Assembly: GCA_030734395.1 (NCBI GenBank)
Contig: JAUZTG010000019.1
Coordinates: 186,001 to 250,000 of the forward strand
Reading direction: 5' to 3'
Length of the DNA stretch: 64,000 nucleotides
DNA from: Sarocladium kiliense
Lineage: Eukaryota > Ascomycota > Sordariomycetes > Hypocreales > Sarocladiaceae
The notes under the pieces were generated by a model. It did not search any database and had not been told where the DNA came from. It worked only from the letters and a program-made list of their open reading frames with translations. The translations under genes and the position numbers were made by a program. Each line of letters opens with the position of its first letter. Position 1 is the first letter of the stretch. Shown here piece by piece: positions 1-10,429 of the stretch.

Positions 1-518
1 CCTGAGATAGCAGCGGCGGTGCTTGTTGCAGGCTCGACTACCGGTCTGTTGGAAGCACAGAGCCTTGGCTAGCACCATGGTCTGGGGTCACGTTTGGCAC
101 AGGACAACGCAGATCATGACTTGACTTGGATATATTCTTCGAAGGACGCTCTCACTATCCGGGGCACCGTTATCTGTAGCGATCATGAACTACGTGCACT
201 CTGCGTACGAGCAGTTGCCGCGGTGTGGCCCGACTCAAATTGCCAAGACTTCGCCCAAAGCGGTGTCAATCCTCGAGGGGATAGCAAAGCTGACAAAAGC
301 CGAACAGAGGCACAATATGTTACTCCGATATGACGAGAATTAACGTCTTGTCATTGTGCCAACATTGTTAACAAGCATCCAGTCAGGAGTTCAATACCGT
401 TATGCGACATGATGAACAGGGTGTATAAGTATGTAGACCAGTCCGGGGGATGGCACTTCACGTATGCTGCGTAGCTACACATATTGTGAGCTTGACCAAT
501 GATTCACCAAACTTCAAA
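1..518. other. No supported gene; upstream flank of amidohydrolase
   Basis: I see no reading frame here with a recognisable motif or plausible splice structure. The stretch may contain the end of a gene lying to the left and the promoter of the amidohydrolase that starts at 519. No clear TATA box or repeat is visible. Confidence 0.5.
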
Positions 519-1893
519 ATGACATCCTTTCTGATTCGCAATGTCCGCCTCTTTGACGGCGAGGATGTTACGGACAACACGCGTGTCCTTGTCAGAGACG
601 GTTTCATCGCTAGTGTAGGAGCTGACACTCTGGCTGACGGAGTTCCAGTGATTGAGAAGCCAGGACACACTCTACTCCCAGGACTCATTGATGCCCATGT
701 TCACCCAGATGCAGAATTCAGCCGTTCAGAGCAGGCCTTTCGTTTCGGCATCACGACGTTGATGGACATGCAGAATCGCAATGCAGCCAAGCAGAAGCAG
801 CAGGCAAAGGAGCGCAAGGACTTCCCTGATGTCAAGAGCGCGCACTCAGGAGCGACCATTGAGAATGGATGGCCGGCAGCTTTGTTCAAACAGGCACATG
901 GTCCTGAGGTATGTCGCTTGCAGAAAAGACGAAGGCGGCGTGGACGTGAAGAAATGATGAAAGCTCACAATCCGTAGGCCAGTGACTTTGAGTCGTGGCC
1001 AAATGTCAAGACAGTAGAAGATGCCGAATCATATATAGACAAAGCCTCTGAAGACGGCTCAGACTACATCAAGCTCTTCCACGAGCGAGGAAAGGCTGTC
1101 GGGTTCCCAGAAGGCTCCCTCAACCAGCCAAGCCAGGATGTCCAGAAAGCAGTTGTCCAAGCCGCACACAAGAAGAACCTCAAGGTCGTCGCACACGCAC
1201 TCTCGCTCATTGACACCGTCGAGATTCTTCGGGCCGGGGTGGACGGCATGGCGCATACCTTCTACGACGAGGCGATCACGGATGAAGTCAAGGACTTGTA
1301 TGCGGAGACAGGCACCTGGGTCTGTGCGACTATTTTCCCGATCGGGATCTTGACCAACGAAATTGGTGATGTTGTTGACCTGTTCGCGAACGACGAGAGG
1401 GTCAGCAGTCGAGTCTCCGAGTCAGAGATTCGGAAGTTTCGACAGAAGCTGGTGATGAAGAGAGAGGGCGCCACGCTGGAGCATGCACTCGAGAGCGTCC
1501 GTCAGCTCAGGGCTATCGGAGTTGACATCCTCGCGTAAGTCATCTCCAATTCCGAAAACCCTCTGAGACGAATCAAAGATTGACGGGAAAAGCGGCTCTG
1601 ATTCCACCGTCGCTATGCCCAGCATCTTCGGCGTGGGCCTGCACGTGGAGCTGTACTTGCTGGTGCACAAGGCGGGACTTTCGCCCTTGGAAGCGCTGCG
1701 ATCGGTGACTTCGACGACTGCGCGATGTTTTGGATGGAGTGACCGTGGCATCATTGAGCCGGGACGGAAGGCTGACTTGCTGTTTGTGGAGGGGAACCCA
1801 GTGGCTGATATCAGGGAGCTGCTCAATATCCGTGGTATCTGGCGTGATGGAGTTGAGTTCAAGGGACACGAAGGATTTCCCCTCGGTCTGTGA
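519..1893 (+). CDS. Metal-dependent amidohydrolase (imidazolonepropionase-like)
   Basis: Spliced from three exons (519-908, 978-1534, 1593-1893), giving 415 residues, which fits the family. The first intron falls between codons, the second splits an Ala codon, and both have GT...AG ends. The N-terminal half has the small beta-domain followed by the metal motif HVH at residues 60-62. A Lys at about 162 (IKLF), His 203 (VAHA) and His 223 (MAHTF) fit the other metal ligands. Exon 3 restores LAGSD, whose Asp 319 is the expected catalytic Asp; this decides the second acceptor. The C-terminus has the usual GRKADLLFVEGNP closing strand. Such enzymes hydrolyse cyclic amides, dipeptides or lactam-like bonds, probably in the cytosol since no signal peptide is seen. 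The substrate cannot be read from the sequence. An upstream in-frame ATG at 450 was not chosen because the extra residues lack family character. Confidence 0.85.
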
Positions 1894-2440
1894 TGCTGGA
1901 ACACCTGGGAAGTAGTGATTCTGGAAGCTTTGAATGATTGTTACCATAGTATGAAGGTTTTATTGACGGCAACCTGTACACTCTAGAACGTGCTATGAAC
2001 ACTCTTTGAACCGTCAGTAATGGAGATGTTGATCAGAATATTTTGAAGCTCAAGAGCAGAGAACGTTCAGTTATTTAGTCTTAAGTCCAATCTCTCTTCC
2101 TAGCCTGTCCTGGGTGCTAAGACGCAGTGGTGACAGCCATCCATACCAAACGGCCGAGCCAATCAACGCCCGGGAATGACATAACTCCCTCCCTCGCCAC
2201 TTAGCTTGTGAGCCCTGTGCGAGCGATTCTGCGTTTTCACTGTTGCTGGGAAGACCGATGACCCTTGGCCTAAAAAGCGGGAAACAGGTTAGAGAGCTGA
2301 ATGAGGGACCAGGCGTGGTCATTGTGGGAAGACAGTTATTAGGAGCTGCAACTTCTCTACATGCTACGAGGTGCTCTGCTTACGAACCAGACATAAGTCC
2401 ACGACCAAGGCTATCCTCCCAAGACTCTGTGCAAGCAGCA
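1894..2440. other. Intergenic, no gene seen
   Basis: This stretch holds the 3' flank of the amidohydrolase and the 5' flank of the arrestin-like gene. The frame that continues upstream of 2441 contains no family-like residues, so I treat it as untranslated leader. No repeat or regulatory motif stands out. Confidence 0.4.
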
Positions 2441-4061
2441 ATGAGCGACAAACGTGTTTGGGGCACCTGTGGTGACGGTGGTCCTGTTCATTTGGAACTC
2501 AAATTTACTGTTCAAAACGGTTCCTCATCGATGCTACGTTCCCAGGGTATCGGCATACTTCGTCCAGGAGATATAATAGAGGGTACCTGCTCCATTTCAA
2601 CATCGTTTGGTTTAGAAGGCAGCTGGTTGGAAGTGTCTCTTCAAGGTCAGTCGCGACGCATGATCTGCGTCGCCCTTCATCATGTGGGAGATAATAACTC
2701 AACTCCTCTCAGGCCGAGAGGCAGTACTGGTCCGCAACCCGGGTGTGCCTCTAGACCATTGGCAAAGCGGCCATTTCGATGCCGAAAGAGTGAAGCCTCC
2801 TAATGCCAGCGGCGGTCCTGTGACTCAAACATCTCCTTTCACTGATACAAGAGAACAGTTCCTTTATATTAGACATCGGCTACAAATCGAAGGCAGCGAA
2901 TCCACAGATGCCGGTGAAAGATCGTACACTATCCCATTCCTTCTTGTCGTGCCTGCAGGCATCGATCGAACCAATGAATGGGTTGAAGATACATGCAGAC
3001 CTCTTCCACCAAGCTTCAGAGCACAGGACCTAGTCCTTAGTCCATGGACCGCACCTCCGCCTCCCAGAGCATCGATTTCCTACGATGTAAGAGCCTCCCT
3101 TGAGCATACAATTGTACACAACGGGATAACGGGGAGGAGTGCCACAATAGCAGTGTCGCATCCTGTGATACTCCTTCCCTATGTCGAGATTCCGCCTCCA
3201 ATCGAAACTCGATTATTCGCTAGCGAGTACGTGCTCTCAGTCACAGAACCTGTATGGAAGTCTATCATTGGACGCAAAGTAGGGAGGATAACTGTTACGA
3301 CAGCAGAGCCGCGACCTCTTGTCTATGACTCTACCGAACTCCCGGTAACCGAATGCTCTTTTGACATCAGTATCGAGGGCGACGTCGCCGACCATCACCA
3401 TCTTCGTTCTGCAACCATTGAGCTAGACCCAGTACTCCAAAGCCGGGCCTATTTCAGCGCGAAAAGGCTGAAGAGCATTCCGAACCAAGAGGAAGCATAC
3501 GATAGAGAGCAAATGCAATGCTACACGTCCTCCGTAAGACTTGAGAAGCATATACTCTCTTCATTGCAGTGGAACATCAGCAGCAATCAGCTTCCCCTTC
3601 CGGCGAGCGAGTACAGTGGACGAACGCTACTCAATGAAGCGGAGCGCATAAACATCGGACGGCGCGAATCCACGGAGATCGCAACTGTGAAGCCAACCCC
3701 CCAGGGCGAGCGTAAATCAATTACTTGGCACACCGTGGTAACTATTCCCATCAAACCACCATCGACACTCCAGCCGAGCTTCTGCGATGAGTATGTCGCC
3801 TCAACTTACGCAATCATTGCAAAGGTGTCAACCAGACGGGTGTATACAAAGTCAATGTATCTCGTGTCTCCTTTGCAAGTCGCCTATCCATTCCCTGCGT
3901 CACAGGAAGCAAACCAGCGACAATGGGACACCCGGGGAACGTCACCAACGGCACGCAATGACGACAATGATGACGCATGCTGTACTTCTATGGACGTAGA
4001 TGCCGACACGGCAAATGTGAGTGAACGAAGACTTTTCCTGGGGATGTCAATCGCCTCCTAA
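2441..4061 (+). CDS. Arrestin-like domain protein
   Basis: Two exons, 2441-2645 and 2713-4061, joined across a 67-nt GT-AG intron that splits a Gly codon; the product is 517 residues. Residues about 30-60 carry the arrestin N-lobe pattern (ILRPGDIIEGTCSI: a strand, a turn and a strand). A hydrophobic strand followed by Pro (YTIPFLLVVPAGI) and a second one (ASISYDVRASLEH) complete the immunoglobulin-like sandwich. The C-terminal half has further beta-strands typical of the C-lobe but is divergent. Fungal alpha-arrestins act as adaptors that bring ubiquitin ligases to plasma-membrane transporters. I see no clear PPxY motif, so ligase binding is not demonstrated. A GTGAGT at 4018 could be a further donor, which would alter the last residues. 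The fold assignment is fairly sure; the role is inferred. Confidence 0.65.
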
Positions 4062-4680
4062 GCTCTGGTTAGAGATGCTGACGAAAGAGAACAAACCCAA
4101 AGGCCTTGCCCCCTTACCTTGCGCAGTGAGCTCGCAATTAGTGGAGGAGAGAGACTTGGGAAAATATTGCATGTGGTAAATAACCTTTAGACCAACGGCT
4201 TGGAGGACTATCATTAAAACCAGGAATTATGTCTCCATCCTTCATTATCGAGTGACGTTACATGATTTCTAGGATGCTTTCATGGAGGAATTTGACCCAT
4301 CGCGACCATGCCGCTGGCTACTCTGCATTTTATCAAGGACAGTCGGCTACCAATCGATCAGAAACTAGACAGAGATTTGTCTAGTCTAACTCACTTCAGG
4401 CCTGCACGTCTGCCCATCACTAACCGGAATAGACTTTGCAGACTTTCGCAAGCTATTGCGCTTTTCGGACTGGGCGTAGACGCGCCAACCTTCCCTTGCC
4501 ACTGATATGCGCCCACAATAATCACTCCCATTTCATCATCTCCTCCTGCCTCAGATTGCGAAAGCAGCAGCTTTGTCGCCGTTTTGCGACATCCTCCTAC
4601 TGAGTTCGTATCTACTCATTCCGAGGCGAAATAAGAAGGAAGGTATCGGGCAGCTTCTGCTGCATGTATTGAACATCGCT
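4062..4680. other. Intergenic, no gene seen
   Basis: This stretch carries the 3' flank of the arrestin-like gene and the leader of the bZIP gene. Short open frames are present (for example from 4308) but have no motif. A frame open from 4573 runs into the bZIP start at 4681 and could give a longer N-terminus, which I consider less likely. Confidence 0.4.
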
Positions 4681-5515
4681 ATGCCTAGAAAGGTTCGTTG
4701 CCCTACACGGGCTGATTTCTCGTCACGATCCATACCTTACCACCATTCCATGTCCTAATATTCCGCCCTAGAACAAGACAGTCGAATCATCACGCATGAT
4801 ACGGGAAAACCAGCGACGCTCGCGTGCTCGCCACCGCCAATATGTCGAGAGCCTCGAGGCGCGACTGCGCAGCTACGAGTGTCGTGGTGTTCAGGCTACT
4901 ATCGAGATGCAGGTCGCCGCTCGTGCAATAGCAGCGGAGAATCGAGCCCTACGCGGGCTGCTGCAGGCGCATGGCATCAAAGGGACGGACATTGACAACT
5001 ATCTACATGTTGAGCTGGATGAAACCCCCAGCGGTGCTAGGAGTGATTCTGCACACGGCCCGGTTTACGACACTGCTGGCAGTGTCACCTCCGCTGGACG
5101 ACTTTCAGAGGGATCGCAACCTGACAAGCCCTCCTCGGCGTACAGTGAACCTGAACGTCGGCCACAGTCTATGCAGCAGCAGAAGCGGACCAAAAGCCCC
5201 GGAGAGCAAACTTCTCATGACCCTAGAGACATTACAGACTGCGGCTGCAAAGACCAAAACTGTGGCAGTCCCAGCGAAACTTCCTCACAGGGGCGGTGGC
5301 ATGCGCTTGATCGTGCAAGAGTCCTCGGAGCGGACCTGAGGCATGGTGCCACGCCCTGGGAAACGCCCTGTCAGGAAGCTGCTCTGATCCTAGCTCAGCT
5401 GCGCGGCGAAGCTGATCCGAAAGATGTGAGAGACGACCTGGGCTGCCTGGAGGGCGATTTGTGCGTTATACGGAATACGGAGCTGTTTAGAATCATGGAC
5501 AATCGTGAAAGATAA
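4681..5515 (+). CDS. bZIP transcription factor
   Basis: A four-codon first exon (4681-4692) is joined to 4772-5515 across a 79-nt intron, giving 251 residues beginning MPRKNKTVESSR. The basic region follows at once (RENQRRSRARHRQY, about residues 14-27), then a short leucine-zipper-like helix (YVESLEARLRSYE). The middle is Ser/Pro/Gln-rich and probably disordered. The C-terminal 60 residues carry a conserved block (TPCQEAALILAQLRG, then DLGC and LFRIMDN) seen in many small fungal bZIP proteins. It should act in the nucleus as a DNA-binding dimer. It is convergent with the acr3 gene 222 bp away, so a role in arsenic response, as for yeast Yap8/Arr1, is possible. However, the basic region is not the AP-1/Yap type and the link is inference only. 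Confidence 0.85.
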
Positions 5516-5737
5516 TTGACCCTTTACCAACGTTGTCATTATCGTGAAACTAGGATACTACTGATTCATACCCCCTTTAATCACTGATTGTTGTACTAAC
5601 ACTTCCCTCAGAAGACTTCCTGCATCTTTTATCTCTTCTTGAATCTTGTGTAGTAATGCGTCTAGACGGCAAGGACGATTCCTGCACTGACCTTGATTCT
5701 CCTGATCAAGGCGCTCTCGGCCTTGGGGCAGATATTT

Positions 5738-7208
5738 TCACGCCTTGAAGCTCCACCGCTTGTTCACCCACCGGACGAGATATACTAAACCTACCAGCAC
5801 CGGAACCTCGATCAATGGGCCAACGGTCGAGGCGAGGGCCTGGTCGCTTTCTGGTCCATAGGTTGCTACAGCCACAGCGATCGCTAACTCAAAGTTGTTG
5901 CTTGCCGCTGTAAAGCTTTGCGTTGCACAAAGTGAATAAGAAAAGTTGAACTGGCGCGCAACCCATAAAGTCGTAAAGAAGATGCCGATAAAGTAGACTG
6001 TAAGTGGAGCAGCAACACGGACAACTGAAACAATCTGCTCTACAACCTGCTGGCCTTGGGAAGCGAATAGAACCAGGATGGTGTATAAAAGGCCGAGCAG
6101 GGACCATGGTGAGATATAGCGTAAGAAGGTCGAATCGTACCAGGCAGCGCCTGCAAGTCGGCGGAGAGCCATTCGGGTGATGATAGCGGCGCCGAGGGGG
6201 ATGCCGAGGAAAACGGCAACGCTGATAGCGACAGTCGAGTATTGAATACTGTGACCCTTCGAGTCTCCGCTGATGATACTGATGAAGAAGACGGCCATTG
6301 GAGCATAGAGTACCATTTGCAGCAGCGAGTTGATTGCCACAAGAATAGCGCAGTATTCAGCATCTCCGCCGGCGAGTCCGTTCCATATGAGCACCTTATA
6401 CCTCGAGTCAGAATGGCTGGAGAAAACGCCGTCATCGTGCTAGAGCTCAGCAGCACGAGGTAAGCCGGGGCCAATCGAACATACCATTGCGATGCATCGC
6501 GCAAGTCCAACAAGTATAAGCCCCTCTCGCAACCCTTCCTTATCTGGGAGAAAAGCCCAGGCCAAAGCGAGCTATATGGCTCCCACCGTGTATTAGCTAT
6601 CATGTTGATTATAGACGTGAACTTATAATGCAGCTAAGTAGAGGAGGGGTGAAACAGAAGAAGCATCAAGACAGACATACCATGAGGAAGGGGGCCACGA
6701 TCCAGTTGACGACAACACTGAACGCAATTTGTTTCCAGATGGCACGGTGGGAGAAGACCTCAGGGAGCGACTCGTAGCGGACTTTGCAGAGAATGGGATA
6801 CATCATGACAAGCAGCCCGACAGCTACACAGGGAAGAATTAGAGATGAATGCAAGACGAGGACAAGGCAAGATGTTCACCTACCAATGGGAACCGAGACG
6901 CCAACAAATTTACCCTGCTGCAACGCAGGGCCAATGTTAGGGACAAAATTGCCCAGGATGATACCAATGGCCATCGCAAGGAAGATCCAGAGGGCCAGGA
7001 GCTTGTCAAGCCAGCCGAGGGCCTTGAGAGCACTGCCTCCGTTGGCTGACAACTCGGATTGCTTCTCAACTTGTTGCACCTCTCGACTTGTTGACGGTGG
7101 CGGTTGTACCGCGACATGCCCTTGCTCAACATCCCCGCTGGTGAATTGATCAGACGAGAAAGGCATGCTTCCCGCAGCCGTAGTTCCATCGTGGTTGGTA
7201 GCGGACAT
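5738..7208 (-). CDS. acr3: Arsenite efflux transporter Acr3
   Basis: Four exons on the minus strand (7208-6884, 6823-6681, 6571-6485, 6394-5738) give 403 residues, the usual Acr3 length, with about ten membrane segments after an 80-residue polar N-terminus. The introns are 60, 109 and 90 nt. The splice junctions restore family signatures: SVPIAVGLLVMMYPILCKVRYE across the first junction, a GLARCIAMVLIWNGLAGGD block across the third, and NNFELAIAVAVATYG near residue 354. Cys 121 in the PILCKVRYE helix is the conserved thiol needed for As(III)/Sb(III) transport in this family. The protein should sit in the plasma or vacuolar membrane and expel arsenite. A TATA-like box lies about 80 bp upstream of the start. 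The bZIP gene is convergent, and a Cys-X5-Arg arsenate-reductase-like gene lies 5.3 kb to the right. Confidence 0.93.
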
Positions 7209-7285
7209 CGTGATAGACTTGGAAGGGTAGACGGGATTAGAGTGTCATGATCTATTACAGCTACACCAGATTGTACAGAGCGCTT

Positions 7286-7293
7286 TATTTATA
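7286..7293 (-). promoter_or_regulatory. TATA-like box upstream of acr3
   Basis: On the minus strand these bases read TATAAATA, centred about 80 bp upstream of the acr3 start codon at 7208. Position and sequence fit a core promoter element. The rest of 7209-7529 is ordinary intergenic DNA without further motifs I would defend. Confidence 0.45.
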
Positions 7294-7529
7294 ACCATTG
7301 CTGGAGACTGAACAGCATCGTTATGACAGAGATTTTCACACTCGTGACGAGAGGCTGCGTGCTTCCGATCGGTGGCGTCGATTCTCGGATCTGGGCATAA
7401 TCCCGGGCTCCAGTGATGGGGAGGGAGTGACATACCCCCATTTTCGGTAAGGCGACTCCTCTGACCCCGGAGGGTCGGTTCAGCCCACCCAGATGTCGAC
7501 CCGGGCGGGTAAGTTCAGCTAGCAGAAAC

Positions 7530-8480
7530 TAATTATATATGATTAAAAATAATAATGTTCTATTATAAGTACTCATATTGTATTTATAAAGTAATTAATA
7601 AATAAGAAAAGAAAATATAAAGAGAGAGGAAGTATGTATTATATTTAAGGAGCTTCAAAATAAAAATTACCAAAATTATATATTAACTATTAATACATTT
7701 ATTTCATTATACCTTTCACTTTTCTTAGATGAACCTGTATTGTATTAGAACCTGATAATGTTACCTTTTATTAAACATTTTATACTAATTATAAGCCTGA
7801 TATATCTATAGAATAGACTGCTGTTTTGTAAAAACAGAGAGTAAAAACTAATTATAATTATTCAAAAATATATTAACACTTAGACGTTGTCGTTTATAGG
7901 AAAGTCACAGCTCTCTAAGTTAACAAAACTTTAGTAAGATCTGTGCGAGCTTGATATTATCAGTAATTCTCTAGTTTGATGTAGATTTAATACATTTTAC
8001 TAGTAAGCTAGACTGGTGTGTAGTAAATAGTACTATTTATATTCTTTTATAGTTGTTTTGTAATAGAGCATGATATCTCACGGAGTTAAGCAGGGTAATA
8101 GGAGCAATATTTATAGCAAGACTAATATTTAAGAATATTTATCTTTTCTTAAAAACAGAAAGTATAAGAATAAAAAAAATAGAACTAGATATCTAGTAAT
8201 CTTTCTGTTTATTATGTCTCCTAGTCGCACCCAACTCGTACCCGACTCTTGCGTGAGTCAGACTAGAATTCTTTATATAACTTCCCTTATGACACATTTA
8301 CCCTAAAAATCAATTATAAACGAATATAACATAAGCTCTTTCATATACTTTCACGTCTTCGCAGTAATATTGTATTGTTTTCTTTTATTAGAGCCCTGAA
8401 CAATATTATTTATATTTTTTTTATCATTTTTATTTCCATGACGTAAAGAACAATATCAGTTCTTCAGTATTAAACGCTAA
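7530..8480. repeat. AT-rich block 1, RIP-like relic
   Basis: Base composition changes abruptly near 7530 to strongly AT-rich sequence with many TA steps and homopolymer-like runs, and returns to normal near 8480-8600. No reading frame longer than about 60 codons is present on either strand. Such islands in filamentous ascomycetes are usually transposons mutated by repeat-induced point mutation, which converts C to T at CpA sites. The original element cannot be recognised. A less AT-rich patch near 8218-8262 (CACCCAACTCG, ACCCGACTC) may be a remnant of an element end. Confidence 0.6.
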
Positions 8481-8658
8481 GCACAGTAGTCAGCACTATG
8501 TCATCACTCCGACTACTTTTTCCCTTTAGACACGTTGTTACAACACTCCCTAGGTAACAACGTCTGAGATTATGCGATTTCAATTTCTTTGCCTTTGCAC
8601 CTTAGAGACACGGAACTAAACTGAGTTCTTGGCTTTTCATCTCTCTGCTAATCCAAGA

Positions 8659-10163
8659 ATGGATGATACCCGCGACCTCGGAGTGGGCGGTCCCTGTCGC
8701 ACGAGAAGCTTCTCGAGCACGCCGCCGGATGGTGGCTATGGCTGGGTATGCGTGCTCGCACAGTTCATTGTAAATGGCTTTACTTGGGGTGTTGCAGCGG
8801 TGAGACTTTACTCCCCCGTCATGTATTGATTGAAAACCCGCACAACGAGCCTGACCTTGTCTGTTACTGATTCCTCGCCACAGAGTTATAGTGTATACCT
8901 CGCCTTCTACCTAGCCAACGATCTTTTCCCGGAGGCTCGACCTCTCGATTACGCTTTCATTGGCGGCTTTAACTTCACATTTGCGCTGCTCGCTGCTGCC
9001 CCCGCCACCGTGTTAACTCGTCGCTACGGCGAGCGGGCTCCTATGCTCAGTGGGGTGGCACTCCTTTCCGGGGGGTTCATTGCTGCGAGCTTCTCGTCGA
9101 AAGTTTGGCATCTCTACCTGAGCCAAGGCCTCTGCGTCGGTGCTGGCATCGGACTGATATATATCCCCGCCACAGCCATAGTGCCACAGTGGTTCAAAGA
9201 GAAGCTGAGCCTAGCAAATGGTATCTGCTCCGCTGGTTCCGGCATCGGCGGCCTTATTATCTGTTTCGCTACGGCGGAGATGCTGAAGACCGTAGGGCTC
9301 AGCTGGACGCTCAGGATCACGGCAGTTGTCGTTCTTGTTATGAACCTGACATCAACGCTTCTAATACGGTCGCGCAATAAGGAAATCGAGCCGAACCACC
9401 GCATAATTGACTTAGGTCTGCTCCGTTCGTTCCAGGTCAAATTGCTCTTAGGCTGGAGCGTCTTGCTCATGTTTGGCTATATCACACTCATGTTCTCGCT
9501 GTCAGACTATGCAGTTGCAATAGGAAGCTCACCGAAGGATGCAGCAAACATCGCGGCGTTTCTTAACCTAGGAACAGCGCTGGGCAGACCTTTGATCGGC
9601 TATGCCAGCGATTACTTTGGCAGGGTTCAAGTTGCAGGTTTGCTCACCTTCAGTTGCAGCATTCTTATATTCAGTCTATGGATGTCGAGTACAGCGTATG
9701 CCGCGCTGGTTATATTCTCAATCATCAGCGGAGCAATCTTCGGGGTCTTCTGGGCGGCATGGCTCCCTCTCCTTCACCGGACCTTGAAACAAAGCTAATA
9801 GATATATGTATAGGTCATCGGACCTCTAGCCACGGATATCGCTGGTTTGAAGCACCTCCCTGCTCTTCTTAACCTTTCATGGCTCTCGGTGGTTCTGCCT
9901 TGTTTGTGTAAGCATGAGCCCTCCCAGATGTATCGGCCCGTAGAAAAGGTGCTCACTCATTTCCACTCTTAGTCGCAGAGGTAATAGCTTTAGAACTAAG
10001 GCGCCCAGAGCTCGCTTCGCGATCCTACACTAACGTTCAAATCTTTGCTGGGGTGTCGTATGCTGTTGCGAGCACCCTTTCGTGGAAGCTATGGAGGGTT
10101 CGCAGAGCCGCCGACACCACGACGGCCGACCCTGACGTGGCTCTGAGTACATATCCTGGATAG
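8659..10163 (+). CDS. MFS transporter, monocarboxylate-permease type
   Basis: Four exons (8659-8799, 8884-9756, 9814-9907, 9973-10163) give 432 residues. The start is the ATG at 8659; nothing upstream is an in-frame ATG. The N-terminus has the PPDGGYGWVCVLAQF signature of fungal SLC16-like monocarboxylate permeases, and about twelve hydrophobic segments follow. Exon 3 restores VIGPLATDIAGLKHLPALLN and exon 4 FAEVIALELRRPEL, both matching the family's last third, with an FAGVSYAVAS helix before a short polar tail. The second intron would need a GC donor (GCATGG), because only that junction keeps the FGVFWA-VIGPL helix; the other introns are GT-AG. The gene is bracketed by two AT-rich blocks yet its coding sequence has normal composition and no internal stop. 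Substrate unknown; uptake of a carboxylate or efflux are both possible. Confidence 0.8.
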
Positions 10164-10429
10164 TCTAATAGATGAGAAAAGCCCTATTCACGTTAAGTTA
10201 TTGACCACTTCGTTCTTTACTGACGCTCCGGTACGCTGGTCCCATTTAGGTTTGCGTCGGTCGGATCAGGATGAGGGACGAGTGCTTCTAGTGACTCATC
10301 ACTACTTTAGGCAATGATCACACTAATCCATCCGAGCGCTCTCCGCGCAGATGCCTCGCCCCTACAACAACGGGCTGCTATGGCCAGCCTCGATACGTTC
10401 ACGCTCCATGTTCCAATTAACTTCATGTT

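Noticed and set aside
7470..8262. Similar patches near 7474 (CACCCAGATG, ACCCGGG) and 8226 (CACCCAACTCG, ACCCGAC) as a possible repeat pair
   Set aside because: The match is short and gapped; it could be the two ends of an element but is too weak to claim.
9757..9798. Ending the MFS protein at the stop at 9796-9798
   Set aside because: This would remove the last helices; splicing to 9814 and then 9973 restores clear family sequence.
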